A program made the position numbers and the translations under genes. A stretch of DNA of 64,000 bases from Mycoplasma sp. 1018B. GTDB lineage: Bacteria; Bacillota_I; Bacilli_A; Mycoplasmatales; Metamycoplasmataceae. The notes beneath the pieces are model-generated. The model ran no database searches and was not told the DNA's origin. It saw nothing but the letters and a program-made list of their open reading frames with translations. Numbering within the stretch: position 1 is the stretch's first letter; the number at the start of each line of letters is the position of its first letter. Location: assembly GCF_024582675.1 (NCBI RefSeq), contig NZ_CP102084.1:372001-436000 (forward strand), given 5' to 3'. This document shows positions 1-10,923 of the stretch, piece after piece.

Positions 1-62
1 TATTAATTTAATTATTTATATAATTAACTTAAATTATGTTTTTAAAATATGTTAAAATAAAA

Positions 63-84
63 ATGCACATTTAATTTAATGTGC
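63..84. terminator. hairpin, possible terminator of an upstream unit
   Basis: Perfect 8-bp stem TGCACATT / AATGTGCA with a 6-nt loop in an otherwise AT-only stretch. It has no clean T-run directly after it, so terminator function is uncertain. The gene it would serve lies left of the window. Confidence 0.4.
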
Positions 85-174
85 AATCGTTAAACTTTAT
101 ATAAAAAATTTTTTATTTGGTACAAATTTTAAATTAAAACATATTTTTATAACTTTTAGAATAATCAATAATCT

Positions 175-204
175 AAGCTAGGAAATGTTATTTCCTAGCT
201 TTTT
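175..204 (+). terminator. intrinsic terminator
   Basis: A 12-bp perfect stem (AAGCTAGGAAAT / ATTTCCTAGCTT) with a 3-nt loop is followed by Ts. It sits just before the promoter of the HAD gene, so it ends a transcript entering from the left or a short RNA from about 85-175. No ORF was seen in 1-240. Confidence 0.75.
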
Positions 205-227
205 AAAATTATTTTCATTAATAAGTT

Positions 228-233
228 TATAAT
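228..233 (+). promoter_or_regulatory. -10 element of the HAD gene (leaderless layout)
   Basis: Perfect TATAAT with 7 nt between it and the A of the ATG at 241, so transcription would start at or next to the start codon. No Shine-Dalgarno sequence fits in between. No clear -35 was seen. Confidence 0.55.
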
Positions 234-240
234 TAAAATT

Positions 241-1089
241 ATGAAATCAAATATTCAAGCTTATTTTGTTGATTTAGATGGAACATTTTTAGATCAATAC
301 GATGATACTAATTATCCTGTTTCACAAACAAATTTACAAATGGCAAAAAAAATTAATCAAACTAAAAATTTTATTATTTCGACCGGTAGATCAAATAGTT
401 CTTTTGTTGTCGATTTAGCTAAAAGAATTAACTCAAAATATCTTATTTGTCAAAACGGCGCAATAATATTAGATGTTAAAAAAAATAAAATTTTAAGAAA
501 TAATTTAATAGATAATGAAACTGCTCATAAAATTAAAAATTTTATGCAAATAAATAATTTACATTACACTATAAATGGCGATCCTATTATATACACTAAT
601 AATCCAGATAAAATTACTTTAGATCGCCCTTGGGCGAAAGATTTTAAAAAATTACCTTATGAAAAAGCAAATCTTAATCAAGAAATTAATCGTTTGTTAG
701 CCTTTGGTTTAAATACTATAGAAGAAACTAATAAATTGTCTGAGCAAATAATGCAAATGTTCCCAAACTTACGTACACACAAAGTATCAAAAGGTCTGTC
801 TTTGGAAATTACAAATGCTTTATCAACTAAGGGAATAGGAGATGAATTTGTAGCTAAATTATTAAATGTTAATTTAGAAAATGTTTGACATATAGGTGAT
901 TCAGGTAATGATATTAGTGTAAAAGAACAAAATATTAAATTAGCTGTTATGCAAAATGCTATTGATTCTATTAAAAAAGAAGCAGATTTAATTACTTTTG
1001 ATTATCAAAATGCAGGCGTTGCTAAAACGATTGAATTATTAGAAAAATTTAATCAAAAAGGAGATAAAAATGCTAAATATGTTAGGTAA
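241..1089 (+). CDS. Cof-type HAD-superfamily phosphatase
   Basis: 282 aa with one TGA read as Trp216. Motif I is DLDGT (nucleophile D11, acid D13) near the N-terminus. Motif II is the STGRSNSSF stretch around residue 45, and motif IV is GDSGND (D220, D224) directly after Trp216. This is the standard layout of Cof/YidA-like hydrolases with a C2 cap, which dephosphorylate sugar phosphates, FMN or PLP in the cytoplasm; the substrate cannot be read from sequence. The next gene starts inside its 3' end (20-nt overlap), suggesting one transcript. The gene has a TATAAT 7 nt before the ATG and no SD. Confidence 0.9.
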
Positions 1090-1615
1090 TATTGCTGATC
1101 TTATAATATTTATTGTTTTTTGAAGTGCATGAATAATGTTAACCATTTTAACTTTTTTTGCTTACAAACAATATTTGAAATTAATTAAGGTATTTAATGA
1201 AGAAAAAATATTTTATGATAAAGAAATAAAAACAATGATAACTAAAGATGTAAAAATTTTTTTAATTAGATTAACTTTACCATTATTAATTATGTCAATA
1301 ATGTTATTTTTTAGAAAAATAAATTTTAATTATGAAGATGCTATTTTTAATATTAATAATGATATTTATGCACAATTAACTATTGTTTATATTGTTTTAG
1401 TTTTTTTAAGTTATTTATTATGAGTAATATTATTTTTAAATAAAAGAAATAAATTTAAAATAATTGAAAGAAAAAAAATTCAAGAAGAACAAGAAATTAC
1501 TTTTAGTGCTTTAGATGAATATAAAAAACTTGTAGATAAAATTGTTAAAAATAAATATAAAATCTTTTTGTTAAATAATGCTAGATTTAAAAAACAAAAA
1601 AAGACAAACAAATAA
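1070..1615 (+). CDS. small membrane protein, unknown function
   Basis: 181 aa. The ATG at 1070 is chosen because a good SD (AAAAGGAG at 1057-1063) precedes it and two TGA (Trp) codons follow in frame before the next ATG. Hydrophobic segments lie near residues 7-30, 65-85 and 105-125, followed by a Lys-rich cytoplasmic tail. It overlaps the HAD gene by 20 nt and ends in the arm of a convergent hairpin. I do not recognise the family. Confidence 0.8.
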
Positions 1616-1639
1616 AATATATTATTGTTTGTCTTTTTT
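1597..1639. terminator. bidirectional terminator between convergent genes
   Basis: Stem AAAAAAGACAAACAA (1597-1611) / TTGTTTGTCTTTTTT (1625-1639), with T-runs on both strands. It overlaps the last codons of both flanking genes, which end at 1615 and 1622. Confidence 0.85.
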
Positions 1640-2026
1640 ATTGATTAATTGAATTTTTATAATTTTATGTACAATAATATTACTTATTAAAGCACTAATA
1701 ATACTTATTAATAGAGCTAAAAGTAATTTATAAATTAATTCTCAATTAACTTGCGATAATGAAATCATTAAAGTAAAAACAGCACTTATTGGTATATTAA
1801 TAGTAAAAGTTTTAATACTTATAAAATTAATTTTTATTAATATAATTTGAACAATAAAACTTATAATAAGCAAACTAAAAAAGATTATATATAATCAAAT
1901 ATACGATTTAAATATTGAAGACCCTAAATCATTAGAACCTAAAAAATATATTATTGCTTGAGGAATTATGCAAACAAAAGTTAAAAATAATCAATTATAT
2001 AAAGCTAAATACTTTGATTTATTCAT
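1622..2026 (-). CDS. small four-helix membrane protein, unknown function
   Basis: 134 aa, read through TGA Trp codons. It begins MNKSKYLAL and contains about four hydrophobic segments separated by short polar turns. There is no soluble domain. Its ATG overlaps the thrS stop by 8 nt (ATGAATAA), so it is translationally coupled to and co-transcribed with thrS. No family is recognised; the position gives no functional clue beyond the thrS operon. Confidence 0.75.
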
Positions 2027-3767
2027 AATTTGCTTTTTTATTGTGCAACATTTGAACAAAATTATCTAATGTAGTATTAATTGTTTCTTCTTGATTATAT
2101 TCACGATAAGAAATAGTATTAGTTTCTATTTCTTTTGCTCCTAAAATAATTTGATATTTAACTTTATTAATTTGTGCTTCACGAATTTTTTTATTTAATC
2201 TTTCTTCTCTATCATCTAATTTAACTCTAAAGTTATGAGCAAATAATTTTTCGTAAACATTTTGAGCATAAGTTAAATTTTGCTCTAAATTAACTGGAAT
2301 AATACTTATTTGTCTTGGAGAAAGTCAAAATGGTAAAACTCCTTTAGTTTGCTCTAATAAAATAGCCACAAATCTTTCATATGTTCCAATTAAACCACGA
2401 TGAATCATTACAGGTCTAACTAATTGATTATTGCTATCAACATACGTTAAGTCAAAATTCTTTGGTAATAAGAAATCTAATTGAATAGTCGATACAGTGA
2501 TTTCATGCCCTAAAGCTGTATGAATTTGAATATCAATTTTAGGACCATAAAATGCTGCTTCACCTTCGATAATTTCATATTGAACATTTAAATCATCTAA
2601 AGCTTTTTTAAGAATAATTTCAGCATTATTTCACATTTTATCATCATCAAAATACTTATCTTTAGCGTTTTTATCTCTTAATGATAAAGAAATATAGCTA
2701 ATTTCAATTTTAAAAATGTTTAAAGTTTCTGATATTAATTTAAACATTTTTTTAATTTCTTCTTCGATTTGATCTTCTCTAACAAATAAATGGCCTTCTG
2801 TTAATAACATTCCTCTTACACGTTCTAATCCTGTTAAAGCTCCAGATTTTTCATAACGATATAATTGACTTTGTTCTGACAATCTTATTGGCAAATCGCG
2901 GTAAGATTTTTTATTCATTTTATAGCAAAGAATATGATGAGGACAAGTCATAGGACGAGGTATTAAACGTTCTTTTTCTACTATTAAAGGACTAAACATA
3001 TCATCTTTATAATGAGCTAAATGTCCACTTATTTTATATAATTCTTCATTCCCAAAATGTGGAGTTAATACTTCTGTAAAACCGTATTTACGATCCATTT
3101 TTAAAATTAAATTTTTAATTTCATTATGAATATACATTCCATTTTCTAATCAAATAGGAAATCCTTGACCACTTAAATAATCAAAAGCAAAAATATCTAA
3201 AGCTTTTCCTATTTTACGATGGTCTCTTTCTTTTCTTTCTTGTAAAATAGCTAAATAATTATCTAATTCTTCTTTAGTTTTTCATGCTGTTCCATAAATT
3301 CTAGTTAGTTGAATATTATCACTATTTCCTCTTCAATAAGCCCCGGCTAAAGAAAGTAGTTTGAAATGTTTAAGATTTTTAGTATTTTCAATATGACCAC
3401 CAGCACATAAATCACTAAAAATAATTTCTTTATTTAAAGGATCTTGTAAAGCATAAAATGTTATATTTTTACCTTGAGATTTTAATTCTTCATAAAGCTC
3501 TTTTTTATAAGGTTTATTATCAAAAGAATATTGATATTCTTCAAAAGGAATTGTAACTAAATTTCTTGAAGCCAATTTTTTCATTACTTTTTCAATTTTA
3601 CTTAATTCTTCTACACTTAAAGGTTTACTGAATTCAAAATCATAATAAAAACCTTCATCAGTAGCAGGACCAAAAGCTAATTTTGTATCAGGATATAGTT
3701 TTTCAATGGCTGCGGCTAATAAATGACTACAAGTATGATTTAAATTTTTTTCAGCTTTAATTTTCAT
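2019..3767 (-). CDS. thrS: threonyl-tRNA synthetase
   Basis: 582 aa class II aminoacyl-tRNA synthetase that charges tRNA-Thr in the cytoplasm. The protein begins almost directly at the editing domain. The HTCSH motif at residues 11-15 corresponds to the HxxxH editing site and DLCAGGH holds the matching Cys. The catalytic core shows RPMTCPHH with the zinc-binding Cys and the class II motif 2 region [17 protein letters not shown]. The N-terminal TGS domain of longer ThrRS is absent, which is common in mycoplasmas. It lies 8 nt downstream of trpS and overlaps the next membrane gene. Confidence 0.97.
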
Positions 3768-3775
3768 ATTTTCTC

Positions 3776-4771
3776 CTAAATAAATCCCATTTTTTCTTGA
3801 ATTTCTTTAACTATTGGTTGGCAAATATTTTTAGCGGCTAATTTACCTTCTTCAATAACTTTTTTAATTAAAGGTTTAACAAGTTGATAATTAGTTTGAA
3901 TTTTAATTAATTCTTCTTTAACTGCTTGTGCTACTGCTTGTTTAAATTGAGCATAATTTGAGTCTTTAAATAAAGCTTCACTTTCTTCTAGTGTTAAATT
4001 TTTTAAAGAACTATAAATGTGCAATAAATTTAAAATACCAGGTTTATTTTCAGAAATATAAACTTTATTTTCAGAATCTGTAACTGCCTTAAGAATTTTT
4101 TTATAAGCTATTTGAGGATCATCATGTAAATAAATAGTAGATTTAGCATCATTTTCACTTTTTGACATTTTAACAAGCGGATTGGTTAATGATTTAATTC
4201 TTGCCCCTACTGAAGGAATAAATGGTTGAGGGATTTTTAAATTTGTTTGATAATGTTTATTTAATTTAATTGCTATATTTCTAGTTAATTCCAAATGTTG
4301 TTTTTGATCTTCACCTATTGGTACAACATCAGCATTATAAATAAGAATATCAGCGGCCATTAAAATAGGATACATTAATAAACCAATAGGAATAGTTTCT
4401 GTACCATTATTTTGTTTAGAAATTTTTTGGGATTTATCTTTAAATTGAGTCATACGATTTAAATCTCCCAATGCCACTTCAGAAGTTATTAATCATTGTG
4501 CTTGAGCGTGTTCATAAATATCACTTTGAAAAAAAATATGTGCTTTTTTAGGGTCTAAACCGCAAGCTAAATACATATTAACAATTTCATATCTGGCATG
4601 ATTTAATTCTTGTGGATCTACTTTACCTGTTGTTAATGCGTGTAAATCTGCTACAAAAAAATAAGCTTCATATTCATCTTGTAATTTAACAAAATTTTTA
4701 ATAGCTCCAATATAATTACCTAAAGTTAAATTACCCGTTGGTTTTATACCGCTAATTAATCTTTTTTTCAT
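3776..4771 (-). CDS. trpS: tryptophanyl-tRNA synthetase
   Basis: 331 aa class I synthetase. The N-terminus has the TIGN-like signature PTGNLTLGNYIGA and the C-terminal half has KMSKSEND. This enzyme must charge the tRNA that decodes UGA in this organism, and its own gene contains an in-frame TGA Trp codon (at 4490-4492). First gene of the trpS-thrS-membrane protein operon, with the start set by a short SD-like AAGGAAA upstream. Confidence 0.97.
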
Positions 4772-4846
4772 AATTTTCCTTAATTTTTTTAAAATTAAAA
4801 CATTAATAAAAATTTTACTTTATATTTTAATTTTATGTTCATTTTA

Positions 4847-4852
4847 TATAAT
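4847..4852 (+). promoter_or_regulatory. -10 element of the EIIB-like gene (leaderless layout)
   Basis: TATAAT ends 6 nt before the ATG at 4859, leaving no room for an SD. Confidence 0.5.
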
Positions 4853-4858
4853 TAATTT

Positions 4859-5227
4859 ATGAAATTTAAAGATAAAATGTATATAACTTTTCTCACAGTA
4901 ATAACATTAGGTTTTTGTTGAATATATTGAAAAAAACAACAAAAACATATTAATAATCATAATAATGGCATAATTAAATTACCAAAAAATATTAATTTAG
5001 AAGAATTAATTTTGTTTTTAGGGCAAAAAAATAATTTAGATAATGTTAATGCTACAACTTCTAAAGTAACAATTCATTTTAAAGATCGCAATTTAATTGA
5101 ATTAGAAAAAATTAAAAATTTAAAATATGTTAGCGGTATTATGTTCAATGAAAATAAAATAACTTTAATAGTTGGTAATATTGCTCTAAGTTTAGCGCAA
5201 GAAATTATTCAAAATTTAAATAATTAA
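4859..5227 (+). CDS. membrane-tethered PTS EIIB-like protein lacking the active Cys
   Basis: 122 aa. An N-terminal hydrophobic anchor (about residues 7-24, with two TGA-encoded Trp) is followed by a linker and a domain of roughly 80 aa. That domain matches the glucose-type EIIB fold in order: ILFLGQKNNLDNV, then NATTSKVTIHFKD, then GIMFNENKITLIVG. In active EIIB the second block is D-A-C-x-T-R-L and the Cys carries the phosphate; here the Cys position is Thr66. No EIIC or EIIA is adjacent. A phosphotransfer role is therefore unlikely and a regulatory or vestigial role is inferred. Confidence 0.65.
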
Positions 5228-5240
5228 TTTACATTTAATT

Positions 5241-5266
5241 AAAAACTCTTATTTTGAGAGTTTTTT
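5241..5266 (+). terminator. intrinsic terminator
   Basis: Stem AAAAACTCT / AGAGTTTTT with a T-run, 14 nt after the EIIB-like gene. Confidence 0.8.
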
Positions 5267-5429
5267 ATTATTATTTACTTAAATATTTAAAATAAAATTT
5301 TAAATTAAAAAATGAAAAAAATATTATTTTTCATATTTAAAATTAAAAAATATTTAAATATTAAGTTAAAACGATTAAATTATAAAATTAATTATAGTAA
5401 GATATTTTTCTTTTATAAGGAGTAAAATT

Positions 5430-7787
5430 ATGAAAATTAAAAATAAAATTAAATTATTATATAGTTCTTTTATTCCATTATCTTTAATTTATTTTACTAC
5501 TTCTTGTTTAAACATCAATGAAAATAATAAAGAAGAAAAAAATCAAAAATTAGCAAAAACTCTTAAAGAATTAGAAAAAATTAAAAGTGAAACTCAACTG
5601 CTTGTTTCAAAACAAGAAATCATTGCATCTGATAATCAAAAATTAAAAATTAAAAATAATGAATTAATACAAAAAAGCAAAAATAATTCTGACAGAAGAA
5701 ATAAAAATATTAATAATTTTGTTAATAAAATTAAATTAATTCAAAACAAAAATACAACTTTGTTATTAAAAATAAGAAATGAATTAACTAATTTTAAAAA
5801 TGAATTTAATATCAATTTAGACCAATTATTAACAAATTATTTACAAGAAATAGAAAATCAAAACAATCATTATTTAAATACTTTAACAAATATAGAAAAT
5901 AAAGAAAATTTATTTGAAAATATTATAAGTACAGAAAGAAAATTATTATTAATTAATGAGCAAATTTTTATTGATTGAAAAGCTATAGAACAATTAAAAA
6001 AAACCTTAAAAAATATCAATTCAAATTTAATTATTAAACTAAATGAAAAAGAAGACAATATTTTTAATAACACAAAAATTAATTTTGCAGATTTAGAAAA
6101 TGTTTCTCTTATAAGAGAAACAGTAAGCGAATATTTAAAATTTTTATTTACACAAAATCACCCAAGAAATTACGGTAAAAATAGAGAAATAAAAATAAGT
6201 GAAAATTTAAAAATATCATTAAATAATTTAAATAAAAATTTTTCTAATAATTTGAATAAAACAGAAAATTTATTAAATAAATTAGTAAAAGATAATGAAG
6301 TTGATAAAAATCTTTTTGCAAATAGTTATATTGAATATTTAAAAAATCAAAATAAATCAATAAATTCTAGTATTGAAAAAGAATTTATTAACAATAACTA
6401 TTCGTCAATAACTCAAAATCTTAATTCTTTGCAAACAATTAATAACAATTTAATTAATACTTTAACGAGTTTGAACCAAATAAATGAAGTTTTAAGATTA
6501 TTTAATATAGAGACTAAAAAAATAATTTTTAAAAATGTTGAAAAAGAAATAGAGAAATTTTTACAACAACATGCAAATATTAATATAAATGATTTAAATC
6601 ATATTTATAAAACAACAATTACTAAATATTTTTTAAATTTAGAAAAAGAAATTTCTAGAACTAATAATAAAGCTGAATCAAAAGTAAATGAAGAAAATAA
6701 TATTCAAGAAAAAACAGAGCAAAATTCATCTTTAGCAAAAAAACAAGAAATAGCATTAAAACAAGTACGTTTAGCACATTGAAATGTTTTAAATCTCAAT
6801 TTAAATGATACTAATGAAAAACTAGTTACTAACACAAAAATTAAATCTATAGCACACTTAATTAATTATTTAAATATAGATTTACAGGCTTTAACAGAAA
6901 TTGATAATGAACGAGCTGTAAAAGAATTAACTAGACAATTGAATCAAATTAATAAACAAGCAAATTGAAAATACATTATTAGTCAAACAGGACCAAATGG
7001 CAGAGATAGAAATAAACAGGTAAATAATCAAACTAGTGAATTTATTGCTTTTATTTATCAGGCAAATAAATTTAAACTCAAACCATTCATTAATCAAAAA
7101 ATAAATGAAGGATTAGCATATGATAATCAAAATTTTATTCATCATTACAATAAAAATTTAAATGGCGGATATACTAGACCTCCATATGGTATTTTTGTTG
7201 AAACATTAGGAAAAGAAAAAAACGATTTTACTTTTGTAGCGGCTCATTTTGATTCTCCAGGTATAAGAAGATCTACTAATAATGAAATTAGAGAACATAG
7301 TGTTCCTAATCTTAGAAATTTAGGAGCTCAAGAAGCTGATGAAGCTTTAAATACTATTAATGTAATGAATTATTTTGATAAACATGATGGTAATAATGAT
7401 GATTTAATTTTTATGGGTGATACTAATATAAATGAAAGACATCATGATATATTATTTGACAATTTATTAAATAATGGTTATAAAAATTTAATAGATAAAA
7501 AAATTAATACATCTTTAGGTACTACATTTAATAGATATAGTAATTCATATGACAAAATATTTATTAAAAGTAATTTAAAAACTAAAAATGCACAAACTTA
7601 TCCTTTATATCAATTTTTAGATGATCAAATTTATCCAGGCTATAATAATTTTAATCAATGAAAAAACTTCATTGATCAATATAGAAAAAATCCTTATTCT
7701 AGTGATGCTAATTATATTAGAAACGTAATAAGCGATCACAACCCTATTTATGTTGATTTAATTTTAGATCAAAATGATGAATTTTAA
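5430..7787 (+). CDS. surface lipoprotein nuclease, MnuA-like (EEP fold)
   Basis: 785 aa. A lipoprotein signal peptide ends in the lipobox FTTSC (Cys26). Then comes a long Lys/Asn/Glu-rich coiled-coil region to about residue 445. The C-terminal endonuclease/exonuclease/phosphatase domain has the complete catalytic set: HWN at 450-452, TE at 489-490, AAHFD, GDTN with D664, and SDH at 768-770. Proteins with this layout (mycoplasma membrane nuclease MnuA) degrade external nucleic acids to supply nucleotides. SD AAGGAG precedes the ATG. A paralogue with mutated active site lies 480 bp downstream. Confidence 0.9.
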
Positions 7788-7812
7788 GTAGATAGTATAT
7801 ATCTACTTTTTT
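7786..7812 (+). terminator. intrinsic terminator
   Basis: Stem AAGTAGATA / TATCTACTT with a 5-nt loop and T-run, overlapping the stop codon of the nuclease gene. Confidence 0.8.
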
Positions 7813-7907
7813 ATAAATATAAAAATCTTTTTGCAAAAAAATAAAATTTTGCAGGAAAAATATATATTTTTAAGTTATTTAGATAAAACAAAAATTAATT
7901 TTCGCTA

Positions 7908-7927
7908 ATATATATATATATATATAT
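7908..7927 (+). repeat. (AT)10 dinucleotide tract
   Basis: Twenty bases of uninterrupted AT repeat end 10 nt before the cupin gene start. It contains TATATA/TATATT sequences usable as a -10. It fills the space where promoter spacer and -10 would lie, so a change in repeat number could alter expression of the cupin and lipoprotein genes. Confidence 0.85.
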
Positions 7928-7937
7928 TGGATGAAAG

Positions 7938-8255
7938 ATGTGAAAAATAGTTACTAATATTTATAAATTCAATTGAAAAAAATTGCAAAAGAATCAAGAA
8001 AATAAAATAAGTGTTTTTGAAAATTCTCATTTAGAAATCGAATTAATATATTCAAATCAAATACAACTTGATTGAATGCAAGATAAAAAAATTGAAAACG
8101 TTTTTTTAATTAAAGGTTGGGCTATTTTAGAAGATAAAAATCAACATAAAATTAAAATGAAAAAAGGTGATTTATTAACTATTAATATAAATTATTCGCA
8201 TCGAATTATTAAAACAGCAAGAAAAACCATTTGAGTTGCAATTTTAAGTAAATAA
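7938..8255 (+). CDS. small cupin-like protein
   Basis: 105 aa, four TGA codons read as Trp, beginning MWKIVTNIY. The beta-strand pattern (VFLIKGWAILED, then MKKGDLLTININYSHRI, then TIWVAIL) resembles the second half of a single-domain cupin, including a G-D turn and one His. The usual HxHx(3-4)E metal motif is absent, so enzymatic activity is doubtful. The ATG at 7938 follows a weak GGATGAAAG. The gene ends 10 nt before the next lipoprotein ATG and is probably co-transcribed with it. The family call is moderate. Confidence 0.6.
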
Positions 8256-8265
8256 AGAGGTGTTT

Positions 8266-10818
8266 ATGAAATTAAAGAAAAATAAATTATTTTTTATAAG
8301 TGCAAGTGCATCTGTTTTAGCTCCTATAAGTTTAGCAGTTGCTTGTGAGACGCAAGAAGAAAACAATAAAGAAAAAGATATTAATTCTCAATTAGAAAAA
8401 GCTTTAAAAGAAATAGAAATTCTTAGTAAACAAAAATCTGAATTAGAAAATAAACAAAATGATTTTTCACTTGAAAATAAAACTTTAAAATCTAAAAATA
8501 CGGAATTAGAAAGACAAAATTCGCAAGAAAGAAACCGTCGTAAAAAAGATTTTGATACATTTAAAAAAGCTTATGAAAAATTTAGCAATCATGCAAAAGA
8601 ACAAATAAATAAAATTAATGAAACTATTTTAAGTTTATCTGTTAAATATGAAATAGATGTTGTTAAATTAGGTTCACAATATCCTAAAAGTTTAGAACAA
8701 GAAGCTTTAACTAAAATAGACGAATTAAATAAATTATTAATGTCTGATGAAGCAGATATTTTGGCAACGTCTTTAGTTATTAATACTTCTTTAAGAGAAT
8801 TATATGAACAATTATTAGCAGAATATAAAGCACTTACGCAATTAGAATATATTTTGAGCATTAGTAGTGAAAAACAATTAACTAATTTAAAAGCAAATAT
8901 TGATAATATTTATACAACAGAAGTTAATAAAGGTAAAAATCTTAATTCAACTGAAGTATTTTATCCATCAATTCAAACACTTGCTAATGAATATATTAAT
9001 ACTTTAATTAAAACACCAACTACCGAAGAAACTAAATCTTCAGAAGAAGAACAAAAACTTAATTCAACCTTTGCTGGAGAATTAAACAAATTAAAAACAG
9101 AGTTTGAAGAAATTTATAGAGTAACTCAAGAAAACTTAGAAACTTTAGCTACAACACATTCAATAAACAAAGATTTTTTAGGAATTAAATATCTTGAAGA
9201 TTTAAAAGCACAACAAGCAAAACAAATTGAAATTTTAGAAAAAGATGTAACAATAGAAAATTACACACATGCCATTAAAGCTTTAAATGTTTTAGATGCA
9301 ATTAATAATAATATTGCTCATTCATTAACTAGTTTAAATCAATTAGATAAACTTTTAGAATTATTAACAGTTGAACAAAAAGCACAAATTATTAATAACG
9401 GTGAAGCAAATTATAAAAAATTAGTTGAAGAAACTAAAAAATCTTTTCCAGAAACACCTGAAGAAAATATTTATCCAACAATAATTCATATATATCAAGG
9501 CATATCAAAAGAAATTACTAATTACTTGGTAGAAAATAACAAACAAGCAACAAAAGAAGTTGATCAAAAAAATACAGATAAATCTAAGAAAACAATTAAC
9601 GAAGATAAAACATTAGAAGAGATTACTTCAAAAGAAACTATGAAAACTGATAATTCAAATGATCAACCAAAAGAAGAAAATTCTCCTGTTGTTATAACTG
9701 AAGAAACGTCAAAAGAAACAGCAGAAACTAAAAAAGAAGACAATGAAAAACAAAATGAAAATTCAGAAACAATAACGCCTGCACCTTCTGTAGAATCAAA
9801 AGAAAATAAATCTGAAGAAATAACACCAAGCGATACTACATCACTTGAAACAACACCTGCTGAAAAACCTCAAGAAGCAAAACAAATCATTCGTATAGGT
9901 CAATGATATCTTGATGAATTACAAGTTAGAACAAATGCACAAAGACAAAACGATTTAGAATCAAGAACTAGAGCAATAAGTGATTTAATTAATCATCTTA
10001 AAATTGATATTCAAGCAGTAACTAACTATAACAATATAACTGGGGTTGAAGAATTAATTAAAAAATTAAATGAATTAGATTCTCAAGCAAATTGAAAATA
10101 TGTAGTAAAAGAAGATACAAATAAAACAGCTTTTCTTTATAAAGCAAGCAAAGTAAAAATTAAAAATTTTGAAGATCAAGAAACTCAAGAAGTTTTAGCA
10201 TATGACAATACAAACTTTGTAAAAAATGATGGAGCTAAAAATAGTAATTACAATGTTGCTCCCGTAGGAGTATTCTTTGAAACTTTAGGTAATATTAAAA
10301 ATGATTTTACAGTTGTAGCATCACATTTCATTAGATCTAGAGGAACAACAAAAGAAACAGAAAATGAAGCCAAAAATTTAGTAAACGTTATGAAATGATT
10401 TGACGAAAAAGATGGTACTAATGATGATTTAATTTTCTTAGGTAATACTAATGTAACTACAACGAAAAATCATGAAGTATTTTTTGCTGAATTATTAAAT
10501 GCTAATTATAAAGCTTTACTAGATACAAATATTAACACAACACTTTCTAACAGAACCGAAAAACAATATAGTAACCAACCAGATAAAATCTTTTACAAAG
10601 GAACACTTGTAAATGAAAATACTAATAGTTTTCCACTTTTTGATATAGTAGATAATAAAATTATTAAAAATATAAATTCTTTTGAAGAATGAAAAGCTCA
10701 TGTAGATGCGAAAAGAGACAGACCTTTTGCGAATAACGCCGGCTATTTCTATAATATTATAGCTAAAAATAGTCCAATATACTTTGATTTAGTCTTAGAT
10801 CAAAACGATACAAATTAA
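8266..10818 (+). CDS. nuclease-like surface lipoprotein with lost catalytic residues
   Basis: 850 aa. Signal peptide with lipobox LAVAC, then coiled coil, then a Glu/Thr/Ser/Pro-rich spacer (about residues 440-540), then a C-terminal domain collinear with the EEP domain of the 5430-7787 protein. Shared blocks include QANWKY, GIFVETLG/GVFFETLG, NDDLIF and a DLxLDQND end. Active-site positions are changed: WN to WY (547-548), TE to TN (N587), HFD to HFI, GDTN to GNTN (N727), SDH to AKN (833-835). H687 remains. The ATG at 8266 is preferred over GTG 8260, which lies in the SD AGAGGTG. Likely a binding or antigenic protein rather than a nuclease. Confidence 0.88.
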
Positions 10819-10826
10819 TTTATATT

Positions 10827-10858
10827 AAAAAGCATATAAATCATTTATATGCTTTTTT
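10827..10858 (+). terminator. intrinsic terminator
   Basis: Stem AAAAAGCATATAAA / TTTATATGCTTTTT with a 3-nt loop and T-run, 9 nt after the lipoprotein gene. Confidence 0.85.
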
Positions 10859-10923
10859 ATTAATAAAAATATAAGGATAAAAGACAAACAAAAAATAAAT
10901 TATTTATTTTAAGATTTGATTAT

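Noticed and set aside
8260-8265. GTG start for the second nuclease-like lipoprotein
   Set aside because: The GTG is part of the SD-like AGAGGTG; ATG at 8266 is well spaced and gives a normal signal peptide.
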